Source: Desulfobulbus propionicus
GTDB taxonomy: Bacteria > Desulfobacterota > Desulfobulbia > Desulfobulbales > Desulfobulbaceae
DNA: 55,478 nt
Direction: 5' to 3'
Assembly (NCBI GenBank): GCA_002746685.1
Contig: PDQK01000032.1
Coordinates: 1 to 55,478, forward strand
The notes beneath the pieces were generated by a model. It saw only the letters and a program-made list of their open reading frames with translations. It was not told where the DNA came from and did no database searches. A program made the position numbers and the translations under genes. Shown in pieces: positions 35,607 through 43,341 of the stretch (its first letter is position 1; the number at the start of each line of letters is the position of its first letter).

Positions 35607-36173
35607 TCAATCCGTTGTATCACACTTTAATCCAGCACAACAAACATCCTCATCAAGTACATTGAGAATGCGCAATGCTCTTTCTCGTTGTTTGGCTTCC
35701 TGGTATGGCTCAAACGTGTATTGGGCCACAAGTTTCTCCGCTTCCTGTCGATCAGGAATACATTGCATCCCCGTGTCAAGCACCTTCTCGCTTTTGGTGT
35801 CTACCAGCTCAGCATCCCGACCATTGGTGACCACAGCCAAGGGGATCAGGTACGCAGGGTCCAAAATCCGGGCAGCTGCAATGGCAGCCTTTTCGCGTGT
35901 CACCAGCGATCCTGGCGCATAGCGAAGAATAAACAGCGGCTTCCCATTTACCCGAACAGCCAGGTCAATCAGCGTTTCAGTCTTTTTTCCATTAAACTCT
36001 GAGTGAATTTTCAACCGCGCTTCAAGCTCACTTTTCCCATACCCAAGCTGCTCAACCATCATTTTCATTAACTGCTGGCGAGTCCGTTCATCGTCAGTAT
36101 CTTGCAAGGTTTCCCCGGTCAGGTAATCCTGAAGAAAACCATACACTATGTGATGGTTTGAAGTATCAACCAT
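35607..36173 (-). CDS. HsdR_N-like (type I restriction N-terminal domain) protein
   Basis: 188 residues. Resembles the nuclease-fold N-terminal domain of type I restriction R subunits: an N-terminal helical part, then KTETLIDLAVRVNGKPLFILRYAP and a C-terminal AVVTNGRDAELVD segment. The PD-(D/E)xK core is blurred (ID...FILR rather than D...ExK), so nuclease activity is doubtful. No helicase, HsdM or HsdS is nearby. It lies four bases upstream of the DAHP synthase start and is co-transcribed with it. Function unknown. Confidence 0.75.
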   Translation of the reverse strand: MVDTSNHHIVYGFLQDYLTGETLQDTDDERTRQQLMKMMVEQLGYGKSELEARLKIHSEFNGKKTETLIDLAVRVNGKPLFILRYAPGSLVTREKAAIAAARILDPAYLIPLAVVTNGRDAELVDTKSEKVLDTGMQCIPDRQEAEKLVAQYTFEPYQEAKQRERALRILNVLDEDVCCAGLKCDTTD

Positions 36174-36550
36174 AGCTGTGTTCCGTTAATGATTTACCGG
36201 CGCCTTTGTTACCGATCCGGCTATTATGTGATGAGGAATGTGGCGAAAAAACGCCCAGCAAAACTTTCTAGTCAATCGTATCCAGCTCTATTTGTCAATC
36301 ACCAAATTTGCGACGTGTCTTGCCCAACGCCCTTTCTTTTCACTACAGACAATTTTTCACATTTGCGATGAACAATGCTGTGAGCCTACCCCATATCCAA
36401 ACCACTGAGCGGCACCTGGGACAGGACGTAGCACTATTGAATCATAGAAGGATTGTTTATGAAAACGCTCAACAAGTGCACCTCGAGTGCTGGAATCAAT
36501 AACGAGAAACAGGGAACCAATAGCAAGAGCGTTTAGCTTAACCCAACCAT
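36174..36550. other. Gene-free stretch
   Basis: About 375 bases between the HsdR_N-like gene and the hairpin downstream of cvpA. Short open frames exist on both strands but none has a ribosome site or recognisable sequence. The upstream signals of the HsdR_N-like gene must lie here. Confidence 0.35.
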
Positions 36551-36589
36551 CCAGGTAGAGCCACCGGTTGCCCGAGTGGCTCTACCTGG
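36551..36589 (-). terminator. Strong hairpin downstream of cvpA
   Basis: 14-bp perfect arms CCAGGTAGAGCCAC (36551-36564) and GTGGCTCTACCTGG (36576-36589) with an 11-base loop. It is ~58 bases after the cvpA stop. No T-run follows on either strand, so it may be a stabilising or Rho-assisted element. Confidence 0.55.
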
Positions 36590-36646
36590 AAAGGAGGAAT
36601 CACTGGCGGAAGCAAAGCAATAATAGGCCGGAGGTTTTCGTCTCCA

Positions 36647-37201
36647 TCATTTTTTCTGTTCTTTGGCTTCCGGTGCAGCAATGGCGGGCTTCTTTGGCTT
36701 GAGGTAGCCCCTGAGCCGTGGATCGTTAACCAATTGCTGCAGGTACGTAGCGCCAAGTTCCAGATAGGGAGCACTCATGGATTTTCGCAACATGGCGTTA
36801 GAGCCAGATAAGCTTGAGGCCAGGAGCATATAAAGGAGTGAGGTAATCACCGCTCCTTTCACCAAACCCAATCCGCCTCCAAGCAACCGATCAAACCACC
36901 CCATGAGCGAGAGTTCCATTACCTTTCTTAAAAGCCTGCCCAGCAAACCAAAGGCGATGGCTGCAGCAAAAAAAATAACAATAAAGCTCGCAACAAAGAT
37001 AACTTTTTGATTATCCACAAAACGTGCGGCAAAAGGGGCTATTTGCTGATGGTAATGTGCGGCCAGCCAATAACCGCCAACCAGGGCAAAAAAGGCAGCT
37101 AACTGGCGAACAAAGCCTGTCCATAGGCCGCGAGCTAAAAAAAGAAGAAAAATGAGACCAACAACGATATCAAAAGATGTACATTCAGGCAGTGCAGACA
37201 T
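36647..37201 (-). CDS. cvpA: CvpA-family inner membrane protein
   Basis: 184 residues with four hydrophobic helices (~10-27, 35-50, 67-90, 108-130). The CvpA block DIVVGLIFLLFLARGLWTGFVR and GWFDRLLGGGLGLVKGAVI are typical. The family is linked to colicin V export and envelope homeostasis. The C-terminus is a basic, Pro-rich tail (~165-184). Divergent from the phosphopantetheinyl transferase gene. Confidence 0.88.
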   Translation of the reverse strand: MSALPECTSFDIVVGLIFLLFLARGLWTGFVRQLAAFFALVGGYWLAAHYHQQIAPFAARFVDNQKVIFVASFIVIFFAAAIAFGLLGRLLRKVMELSLMGWFDRLLGGGLGLVKGAVITSLLYMLLASSLSGSNAMLRKSMSAPYLELGATYLQQLVNDPRLRGYLKPKKPAIAAPEAKEQKK

Positions 37202-37294
37202 AATAAGTATTGGGTATTGTTCAGGGGTATAATCGATGTATTTATTGAGTGAAGTATACCCTAGTCTCCAAATTCTACAATTACTATCCCATTA

Positions 37295-38053
37295 ATGAGC
37301 GAACAACAACAGGAACACTTTTTTTGTATCACAGAGCAACTTTCCCAACAATTTGCATTCCTGGTAAGCGAGGGAACACGTATAACTCTTGCTGATATGT
37401 CGCTGCTTATCGATGTAGCACCGACGCTTCCACTTCCTGAAAGGTTGAAAAATATACTTTCTGCTCAAGAGGTTACACAGTTGTCTAAATTTTCATTGAG
37501 AAAACGATACCTGGAATGGCTCAGCGGCAGAATCACAGCAAAGCTCTGCCTAAGTACTCTCATGCAGCAAGAACAGCATAAAAACTTCACTCTTGCTGAT
37601 TTTTCCATTCTCCCAGACGACCTTGGCAGACCTGTGGTTGTGGGTATCAACAACCCGCCCACACTCTCCATTAGTCATTCTGGTACTTATGCGGTAGCCA
37701 TGGCTTCACGGGCGCCACAGTGTGGAGTTGATATCCAGTCAATCTCCCCAACACTTGAAAAAGTTGCGGCGCGATTTACCAATCAGGAGGAAAAGTCTCT
37801 TTTTTGCGACAACCATAACGCACTGGAAAGTTTAGCGATTATTTGGGCAACCAAGGAAGCGGTTAAAAAAAGCATGCTTTCAGACCACCCTGAAGTTTTT
37901 TCAATAACGCATATCCAACAAGCTGAAAAACGTAATCAATACTGGAAGGTTACCTGTTCCATAGCAACCCAACCATCAAGGTCTGCAGTGGTCCATGTCA
38001 CGACTTTTGATACTACTGTACTGGCATGCACCACCGGAGGACACCATGCCTGA
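37295..38053 (+). CDS. 4'-phosphopantetheinyl transferase (Sfp type)
   Basis: 252 residues. Transfers the phosphopantetheine arm to carrier proteins. The motifs GVDIQ (~138-142) with the Mg-binding Asp and WATKEAVKK (~184-192), plus ISHSGTYAVA, mark the Sfp/EntD group rather than AcpS. No polyketide or peptide synthetase is in the window, so its target is elsewhere, or it may serve primary acyl carrier protein. It overlaps mutM by eight bases. Confidence 0.88.
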   Translation: MSEQQQEHFFCITEQLSQQFAFLVSEGTRITLADMSLLIDVAPTLPLPERLKNILSAQEVTQLSKFSLRKRYLEWLSGRITAKLCLSTLMQQEQHKNFTLADFSILPDDLGRPVVVGINNPPTLSISHSGTYAVAMASRAPQCGVDIQSISPTLEKVAARFTNQEEKSLFCDNHNALESLAIIWATKEAVKKSMLSDHPEVFSITHIQQAEKRNQYWKVTCSIATQPSRSAVVHVTTFDTTVLACTTGGHHA

Positions 38054-38903
38054 GCTGCCAGAAGTTGAAGTAACCAGACAAGGGCTTTTACCACATTTAC
38101 CTGGAAGGGTCGTGCAGGCCCTCTGGTGGAGCGGGAAAAAACTCCGCACCGAGATACCTCAACTCTTGCTTCGGGAAGAAATTCAGGGTCAGACGGTGAC
38201 AGCTATTGATCGAAGAGCAAAATATTTGCTTTTCCGTATGAGCAACAACGCAGTCCTGGTGATTCACCTTGGCATGACAGGCAAGCTCAGCGTGCTCAAT
38301 AAAAAAATGCCCAAAGAGCAACACGACCACTTAGCCCTGACCCTGGACAACGACCAGGAACTGCGCCTTCATGACACCAGACGCTTTGGCAATGTACTGG
38401 TTTGGCCAAAAGCCACTGCAGCAGAAGATGAACGTCACTTCTCAGAAAAAGCAGGTATCGAACCTTTGGGAGCGCATTTCACGGCCAGCAACCTGTTTGC
38501 ACTGGCAAGCAATACAAAGCTGACCATTAAACAATTTTTAATGGATGGGAAGCGGGTGTCAGGGGTGGGAAATATCTATGCCAACGAGGGGTTGTTTAAA
38601 TCTGGCATACACCCCGCAACACCTGCTGGAAAGATCACCAAAAAGCAGTGGCAATGCCTCGTCAACAATATCAGAAAGGTTTTGCAGGACTCCATCAAAT
38701 CCGGAGGCACAACAATTTCAGATTTTATCAGCTCCAGCGGTCAGCCGGGGTATTTTCAGCTCCAGCTGGATGTATACGGTAAAAATGATGAGCCATGTCC
38801 CAACTGCAATGACCAGATCGTGAAAATCGAACTTGGCCAACGGGCCACCTTTTTTTGCCCTACCTGTCAGCCCAAAAGCAGGTGTCGCAATAAGCAGACT
38901 TAA
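38046..38903 (+). CDS. mutM: Formamidopyrimidine-DNA glycosylase
   Basis: 285 residues from ATG 38046 with GGAGG seven bases upstream, which places the catalytic Pro2-Glu3 (MPELPEVE) at the N-terminus as required. H2TH region SGVGNIYANEGLF (~172-184) and a C-terminal zinc finger with paired cysteines (CPNC...CPTC) complete the family. Excises 8-oxoguanine. Six further residues (RCRNKQT region) extend past the finger. Confidence 0.97.
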   Translation: MPELPEVEVTRQGLLPHLPGRVVQALWWSGKKLRTEIPQLLLREEIQGQTVTAIDRRAKYLLFRMSNNAVLVIHLGMTGKLSVLNKKMPKEQHDHLALTLDNDQELRLHDTRRFGNVLVWPKATAAEDERHFSEKAGIEPLGAHFTASNLFALASNTKLTIKQFLMDGKRVSGVGNIYANEGLFKSGIHPATPAGKITKKQWQCLVNNIRKVLQDSIKSGGTTISDFISSSGQPGYFQLQLDVYGKNDEPCPNCNDQIVKIELGQRATFFCPTCQPKSRCRNKQT

Positions 38904-38969
38904 TAAATTATTGTTTCATCAACACTTTCTCCACAAACCTCACACGTTGTCGCAAAAAAGAAACATCAC

Positions 38970-40322
38970 TTATTGCTTAAACAATGACGGCACAATATGG
39001 TGCCGGTTGAGCAATTTGTAAAAATCTGTTCGATTACGATGCGCCAACCTGGCTGCCTGCGATACATTTCCACGGGTAGTTTGCAAGAGCTGAATAAGAT
39101 ACTGCTGCTCAAACTGCCTTCTTGCCTCTGCAAAGGGTAGAATTTTTTTCTGGTTGGTCTTTATGGCATCATACAGCAGCTCTTCAGTGATAAACGAAGA
39201 GGTTGCCAGGGCCACCGCGTTTTCAACCACATTATAGAGTTGCCGGATATTTCCAGGCCATGACGCATCCAAGAGTGTCTGCATGGCTTCCGGAGTAAAC
39301 TTTTTGGGCTGTCCGTCACCGCGAGCAGTAAGAATATTCACAAAATGCTCAGCCAGCAGCGGGATGTCTTCTTTTCGCTTATGAAGTGGTGGCAGCTCCA
39401 GACTGACCACATTGATCCGGTAAAAAAGATCTTCACGGAATTGATTATTCTGGATCGCCTCCTCCAGGTTCCTGTGAGTAGCTGAAATAATTCGTACATT
39501 CACCGGCACAGGCTGGGAACTGCCAACAGGCCGAATCTGCCTGTCTTGGAGGACACGCAGCAATTTTACCTGAATGTGAAGCGGCATATCGCCGATTTCA
39601 TCCAGAAACAAGGTCCCGTTATGGGCAGATTGAAACAGCCCGGCATAGCTCCGGGAAGCCCCGGTAAACGAGCCTTTCACATGACCAAACAGCTCGGATT
39701 CCAGGAGACTCTCCGGGATCGCAGTACAGTTCACCGGGGTGAATGGGCCGTTGCAATAATTACTTGCCTTGTGCAAGGCAATGGCCAGCAGCTCCTTCCC
39801 TGTGCCGCTCTCCCCTCTAATGAGAATGGTTGAATCAGTCTCTGCCACGAGTTTAGCCCTGGAGAGCAACTCCTCCATTGCCGTACTTCTGGAAATAATA
39901 TCCTGCCGCCACTCTTCCTTATCACCATTCAACTCAAAACTTTGCCCGCCAGTAGACTCAATGGCCTTTTCCACCTCTTCAACGAGCTCGTTGCCGTCTA
40001 TGGGTTTGGTCAAAAAGGAAAAAACCCCCTGCCTTGTGGCCTCTACAGCCTCAGGAATAGAGCCATGGGCTGTAATGATGATAACCGGAATTGATTTATT
40101 CTGCTTACGAATAGCCTCAAAAAGCGCCATGCCGTCAATCCCTGGCATGCGTAAGTCAGTTAGCACCACATCTGGCTTTACCGCCACAAAGGTAGCCAAC
40201 GCCTCCTCAGCACACTCTGCCACAGAAACATCATAACCACTTGATTGCAAACGCAATTTCCACAACCGCAGCAAATCTATTTCATCATCTACCAGAAGAA
40301 CTTTATAGTGTTTTTCTTCCAT
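38970..40322 (-). CDS. Sigma-54-dependent response regulator (QseF/GlrR-like)
   Basis: 450 residues: receiver domain (~5-120) with Asp56 in VLTDLRMPG; AAA+ domain with Walker A GESGTGKE (~170), sigma-54 contact loop GSFTGA (Ser for the usual Ala) and Walker B LFLDEIGDM; C-terminal Fis-type helix-turn-helix (RGNVSQAARLAHRNRTDFYK). Start ATG 40322 chosen over a GTG at 40337. Together with the upstream lipoprotein and kinase it has the gene order of enterobacterial glrK-qseG-glrR. Works with RpoN encoded 5 kb away. Targets unknown. Confidence 0.9.
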   Translation of the reverse strand: MEEKHYKVLLVDDEIDLLRLWKLRLQSSGYDVSVAECAEEALATFVAVKPDVVLTDLRMPGIDGMALFEAIRKQNKSIPVIIITAHGSIPEAVEATRQGVFSFLTKPIDGNELVEEVEKAIESTGGQSFELNGDKEEWRQDIISRSTAMEELLSRAKLVAETDSTILIRGESGTGKELLAIALHKASNYCNGPFTPVNCTAIPESLLESELFGHVKGSFTGASRSYAGLFQSAHNGTLFLDEIGDMPLHIQVKLLRVLQDRQIRPVGSSQPVPVNVRIISATHRNLEEAIQNNQFREDLFYRINVVSLELPPLHKRKEDIPLLAEHFVNILTARGDGQPKKFTPEAMQTLLDASWPGNIRQLYNVVENAVALATSSFITEELLYDAIKTNQKKILPFAEARRQFEQQYLIQLLQTTRGNVSQAARLAHRNRTDFYKLLNRHHIVPSLFKQ

Positions 40323-40352
40323 TTTTCCCACCCTCACAACCGGCCAATCTGT

Positions 40353-40946
40353 TTACAGCTCTCTATTTTTTATAATATTTTCTATGTTTTTGAGCTGCTC
40401 AATCTGTTTCTGCAACTCAGCAATACGCTTCGTATCCTGCTCCTGTTGCTGTTCACACGTTGCCAGCGTTTCACCGAGTTCCCGATTCTCAGCTTCAAGC
40501 GTTTCCTGCTCATCCATTAACCGGTTGTGCTGTGACCAGCGGTTAATCTTCTCGTGATCAATACGTGTAACAAGTAGGAGTACTCCTTTTAAGCTCTCAC
40601 TTTCCCCTGGATGGAACTTGATATACTCTTCAAGCACCTCCACCCCTCGTTTCATCTGTTTGTAACTGGAGTAGCGATGTAAACTCAGACAGATAAGCTC
40701 CAATATTTTTCCGTCCTCATCACTGGAAAATTCGTCTGCAACGCGCTGATACTGGGCTTTGAAATCAGCCCTGGACAGCTCCTTGGTCTGCTCAAGGCAG
40801 GACATGAGCGTATCGCAGTTTGTGGGAGTAAAGATAACAGTGGCCGGCTGTTGCCTCTGTCGAGTAACGTTGTTTTGCGCTAACTGCGTGCAGCCACTGG
40901 CACCAAAAGCAACCAACACAGCGCAGCACCATATAAACCATTTCAT
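40353..40946 (-). CDS. QseG-like lipoprotein
   Basis: 197 residues. Lipoprotein signal ends in FGASGC. Residues ~40-125 form a helical region with a Cys pair (NCDTLMSC), and ~140-195 are a long coiled coil (ETLEAENRELGETLATCEQQ...). It lies between kinase and regulator, the position of QseG/YfhG in enterobacteria, where the lipoprotein modulates the kinase from the envelope. The sequence similarity seen is architectural, so orthology is inferred mainly from gene order. Confidence 0.75.
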   Translation of the reverse strand: MKWFIWCCAVLVAFGASGCTQLAQNNVTRQRQQPATVIFTPTNCDTLMSCLEQTKELSRADFKAQYQRVADEFSSDEDGKILELICLSLHRYSSYKQMKRGVEVLEEYIKFHPGESESLKGVLLLVTRIDHEKINRWSQHNRLMDEQETLEAENRELGETLATCEQQQEQDTKRIAELQKQIEQLKNIENIIKNREL

Positions 40947-40947
40947 T

Positions 40948-42402
40948 CTACGACACCTTTACCTGCGGAAGTGTTACCAAAAACCTGGCCCCCTGGCTAC
41001 TGGACAACAGCCGCAAGGTGCCACCACAACTCTGTACATACTCTTTACTTATTGCAAGTCCCAGGCCAGACCCTTTCACCGTTGACTGCTCAGGCTGCTT
41101 TCCTTGAAAAAACGGGAGAAATATCTGGGGCCGATCTTCCTCACTCACCCCTGGCCCACTATCTTCAATGATGACACCAATGGAATTCTGCTTTTTTCGC
41201 ATAGAGATGTGGATGACCCCATTATCAGGAGTAAACTTTACAGCGTTGGCCACCAGATTATCAAATACCGTCTTTATCTGCTCTGGATTACAGGATATCT
41301 TGACCGGTTCCAATGCAAGATTCAGGGTTATGTTACGCGCCAGCATGGGATTATGATGGTCGGCAACCACCTCGTCAATAAGCTTATCCAAATCAGTTTC
41401 AACTAAATCAATGGGCGCTTCCCGCGCCTCTGCCATATTAAAATCAAGGATATTTTCAATCAGCCGCTGCAGCTTATGGCAGTTGCTGTCCAAAATACTG
41501 ACCACCTCTTGCTGACTTTCACTTAACGGGCCAACCACCCCATCCTTGAGCAACCCTGCCCCTTCTTTAATGGATGCCAACGGGGTTTTAAGCTCATGGG
41601 AAATGTGCGCGATCATTTTCACCTTTTCCTTGTCCAGCTTATCAAGCCGCTTTCGCAGCCAGTTAAGCTTCTCTCCCAACGCTTCAAGATCTCTGGAACC
41701 TGAGACCTTGATGGGGGTGGAGAAATCCCCCTCTCCTAACCGGTCAATACCTCTGTCGATCTGGGTCACAGGTTTTACAATCAGCGAGATAAACACGATG
41801 ATGAGCAATGCACTAAATCCAAGTAAACCAGAGACCTGCCAAATGAGCGTTCTTTTATTGAGTTGAACCTTTTGCTTAATTTCATCAACCTCGCTCAGCA
41901 TGAGAGTGTTGCTTAACTGCTCCAACTCACTGGCCATAGCATCGATCTCGCTGTAAAGCGCCAACGTTGCTTCCCTGTTTTTTTTTCGTAACTCTGGCCC
42001 TCCGTAATCAATGTTAAGCGCTATCACCAGATATTGTGTTTTGGCAAGCAAACTCTCCAGCAGCAACGCCAACCCTTCATCTCGATCGCTTACAGAAAAC
42101 TGGTGCAAGACCGTTTCCAGCTTTTGTTGGACAAGAGTAACATTTGCCAGGTGATTAACCTCACCAAGCACATTGAATAAACGGGCTGAACGCTCCTGAT
42201 CGTGGAGCAAATTAGTGAGTTTTCTGGAATTCTCCACCCTGCTCACCGAGCGAAAAACAGCCACAGCACTCTGCTGAACAAGACCATCCAATATCTGCAC
42301 AGAACTGAATAATGCGGTAAGCAGCGGTAAGGAGACAAAGATAAAGCCTGTCAGAAGTAACGAAAGAAATGAACGGGGACGATAAAAACGCATAACACTC
42401 AC
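40948..42402 (-). CDS. Membrane sensor histidine kinase (QseE/GlrK-like)
   Basis: 484 residues. Helices at ~12-32 and ~187-208 enclose a helical periplasmic sensor domain; HAMP (~209-260), dimerisation domain with His269 in AHISHELKTPLASI, and ATPase domain with NLVANAVKFTP, EDSGPGVSEED and GSGLGLAI. GTG at 42402 overlaps the stop of the VanZ-like gene (GTGA); ATG at 42393 is the alternative. Phosphorylates the downstream sigma-54 activator. Confidence 0.88.
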   Translation of the reverse strand: MSVMRFYRPRSFLSLLLTGFIFVSLPLLTALFSSVQILDGLVQQSAVAVFRSVSRVENSRKLTNLLHDQERSARLFNVLGEVNHLANVTLVQQKLETVLHQFSVSDRDEGLALLLESLLAKTQYLVIALNIDYGGPELRKKNREATLALYSEIDAMASELEQLSNTLMLSEVDEIKQKVQLNKRTLIWQVSGLLGFSALLIIVFISLIVKPVTQIDRGIDRLGEGDFSTPIKVSGSRDLEALGEKLNWLRKRLDKLDKEKVKMIAHISHELKTPLASIKEGAGLLKDGVVGPLSESQQEVVSILDSNCHKLQRLIENILDFNMAEAREAPIDLVETDLDKLIDEVVADHHNPMLARNITLNLALEPVKISCNPEQIKTVFDNLVANAVKFTPDNGVIHISMRKKQNSIGVIIEDSGPGVSEEDRPQIFLPFFQGKQPEQSTVKGSGLGLAISKEYVQSCGGTLRLLSSSQGARFLVTLPQVKVS

Positions 42403-43340
42403 TTGCTGAGATATATGTTATCTAAATAAATGGTACGCGGTCCAGGTTGTTCAATGACAAACAACCCGAAACTTTCTATATGATGCATATCCATCATCCT
42501 GGATACAGGAGCTTGCTCCACTGCACTCAGCTGCACCTGAAAGGTGTTCCACCCCTGTTGCACAGTGAACTTTTGATAAAACCTGTCATTAAACGCATTG
42601 CCATTTTTTTTATGCAGCTGATCATGGATACGACAATGGAGCACCAACGGCTTATTATCCTGTTTATACACACTGAAATTCAGCACATTGTATCCACTCC
42701 AGTTGCCTGGAAAATAAAATAGTGAGGTGCCAGAGTATTTTGCAGTTGTCAGCTTAACCTGCATGGCATGCTTTCCCTTGCTGACAATCTTGCTTTGAAC
42801 TTTAAGCTGTTTAGGGGCCTTCCACCGCAATCGCTCAAAGGGGGTTTCAAAGCTGGCAAGCACTGGAAATTGCTTTCGGGCAATCTGCTCATCCACAACA
42901 CTGCGAATAAAAGGGTAGCTTGCGCCAACTAGACAAACAATAACCACATACTTAAACGGTTTAAGCCACTTCACGTTGCTCTTCCAGGCAACCAGACCAA
43001 ACCCAACCAGGCACCCTAGCTGGTTTCGAGCAACATCAAGGGGATCGGGTTGGCGTCCACTGGTCAACATTTGTAACACTTCAACCCCAACTCCAAGAAG
43101 CAAAACACTTAAAAAAAGAGCAACCAATGTGCTTATTGCACTAAGATCAGGCTTCCTTGACTCCAAAAAACGGGAAAGCAGAATAGTTGCTATGCTAAAA
43201 AAAAGAATATGACCCAAATCCCACGCAGCTTTATAGGATTGTGGGGAGTGATAAGCAGGGCCACCAAAAAAGAAAAAAGGAGCAGCCCCGAGAAGAATTA
43301 AACTGAGCAGGTAAGAGGTTTTCATGAACAACTGAGGCAT
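42399..43340 (-). CDS. VanZ-like membrane protein with C-terminal jelly-roll domain
   Basis: 313 residues. Four to five helices in the first ~155 residues include the VanZ signature region (KAAWDLGHILFFSIATIL; GVEVLQMLTSGRQPDPLDVARNQLGCLVG). The C-terminal ~155 residues are soluble and beta-rich (FETPFERLRW, QGWNTFQVQLSAV, IYLDNIYLS), like a CBM11/discoidin-type carbohydrate-binding fold facing the periplasm. ATG at 43340 follows the Sat-CysC stop by one base, and its stop overlaps the kinase start. It links sulfate activation to the signalling genes in one transcript. Confidence 0.78.
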   Translation of the reverse strand: MPQLFMKTSYLLSLILLGAAPFFFFGGPAYHSPQSYKAAWDLGHILFFSIATILLSRFLESRKPDLSAISTLVALFLSVLLLGVGVEVLQMLTSGRQPDPLDVARNQLGCLVGFGLVAWKSNVKWLKPFKYVVIVCLVGASYPFIRSVVDEQIARKQFPVLASFETPFERLRWKAPKQLKVQSKIVSKGKHAMQVKLTTAKYSGTSLFYFPGNWSGYNVLNFSVYKQDNKPLVLHCRIHDQLHKKNGNAFNDRFYQKFTVQQGWNTFQVQLSAVEQAPVSRMMDMHHIESFGLFVIEQPGPRTIYLDNIYLSK

Positions 43341-43341
43341 C

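Noticed and set aside
35607..36173. HsdR_N-like gene considered as part of a restriction or defence system
   Set aside because: No methylase, specificity or helicase gene nearby and a weak nuclease motif; coupled instead to DAHP synthase.
36189..36502. Short rightward frames (60 and 64 codons) in the gap before cvpA
   Set aside because: No start signals, no conserved-looking sequence, composition like non-coding DNA.
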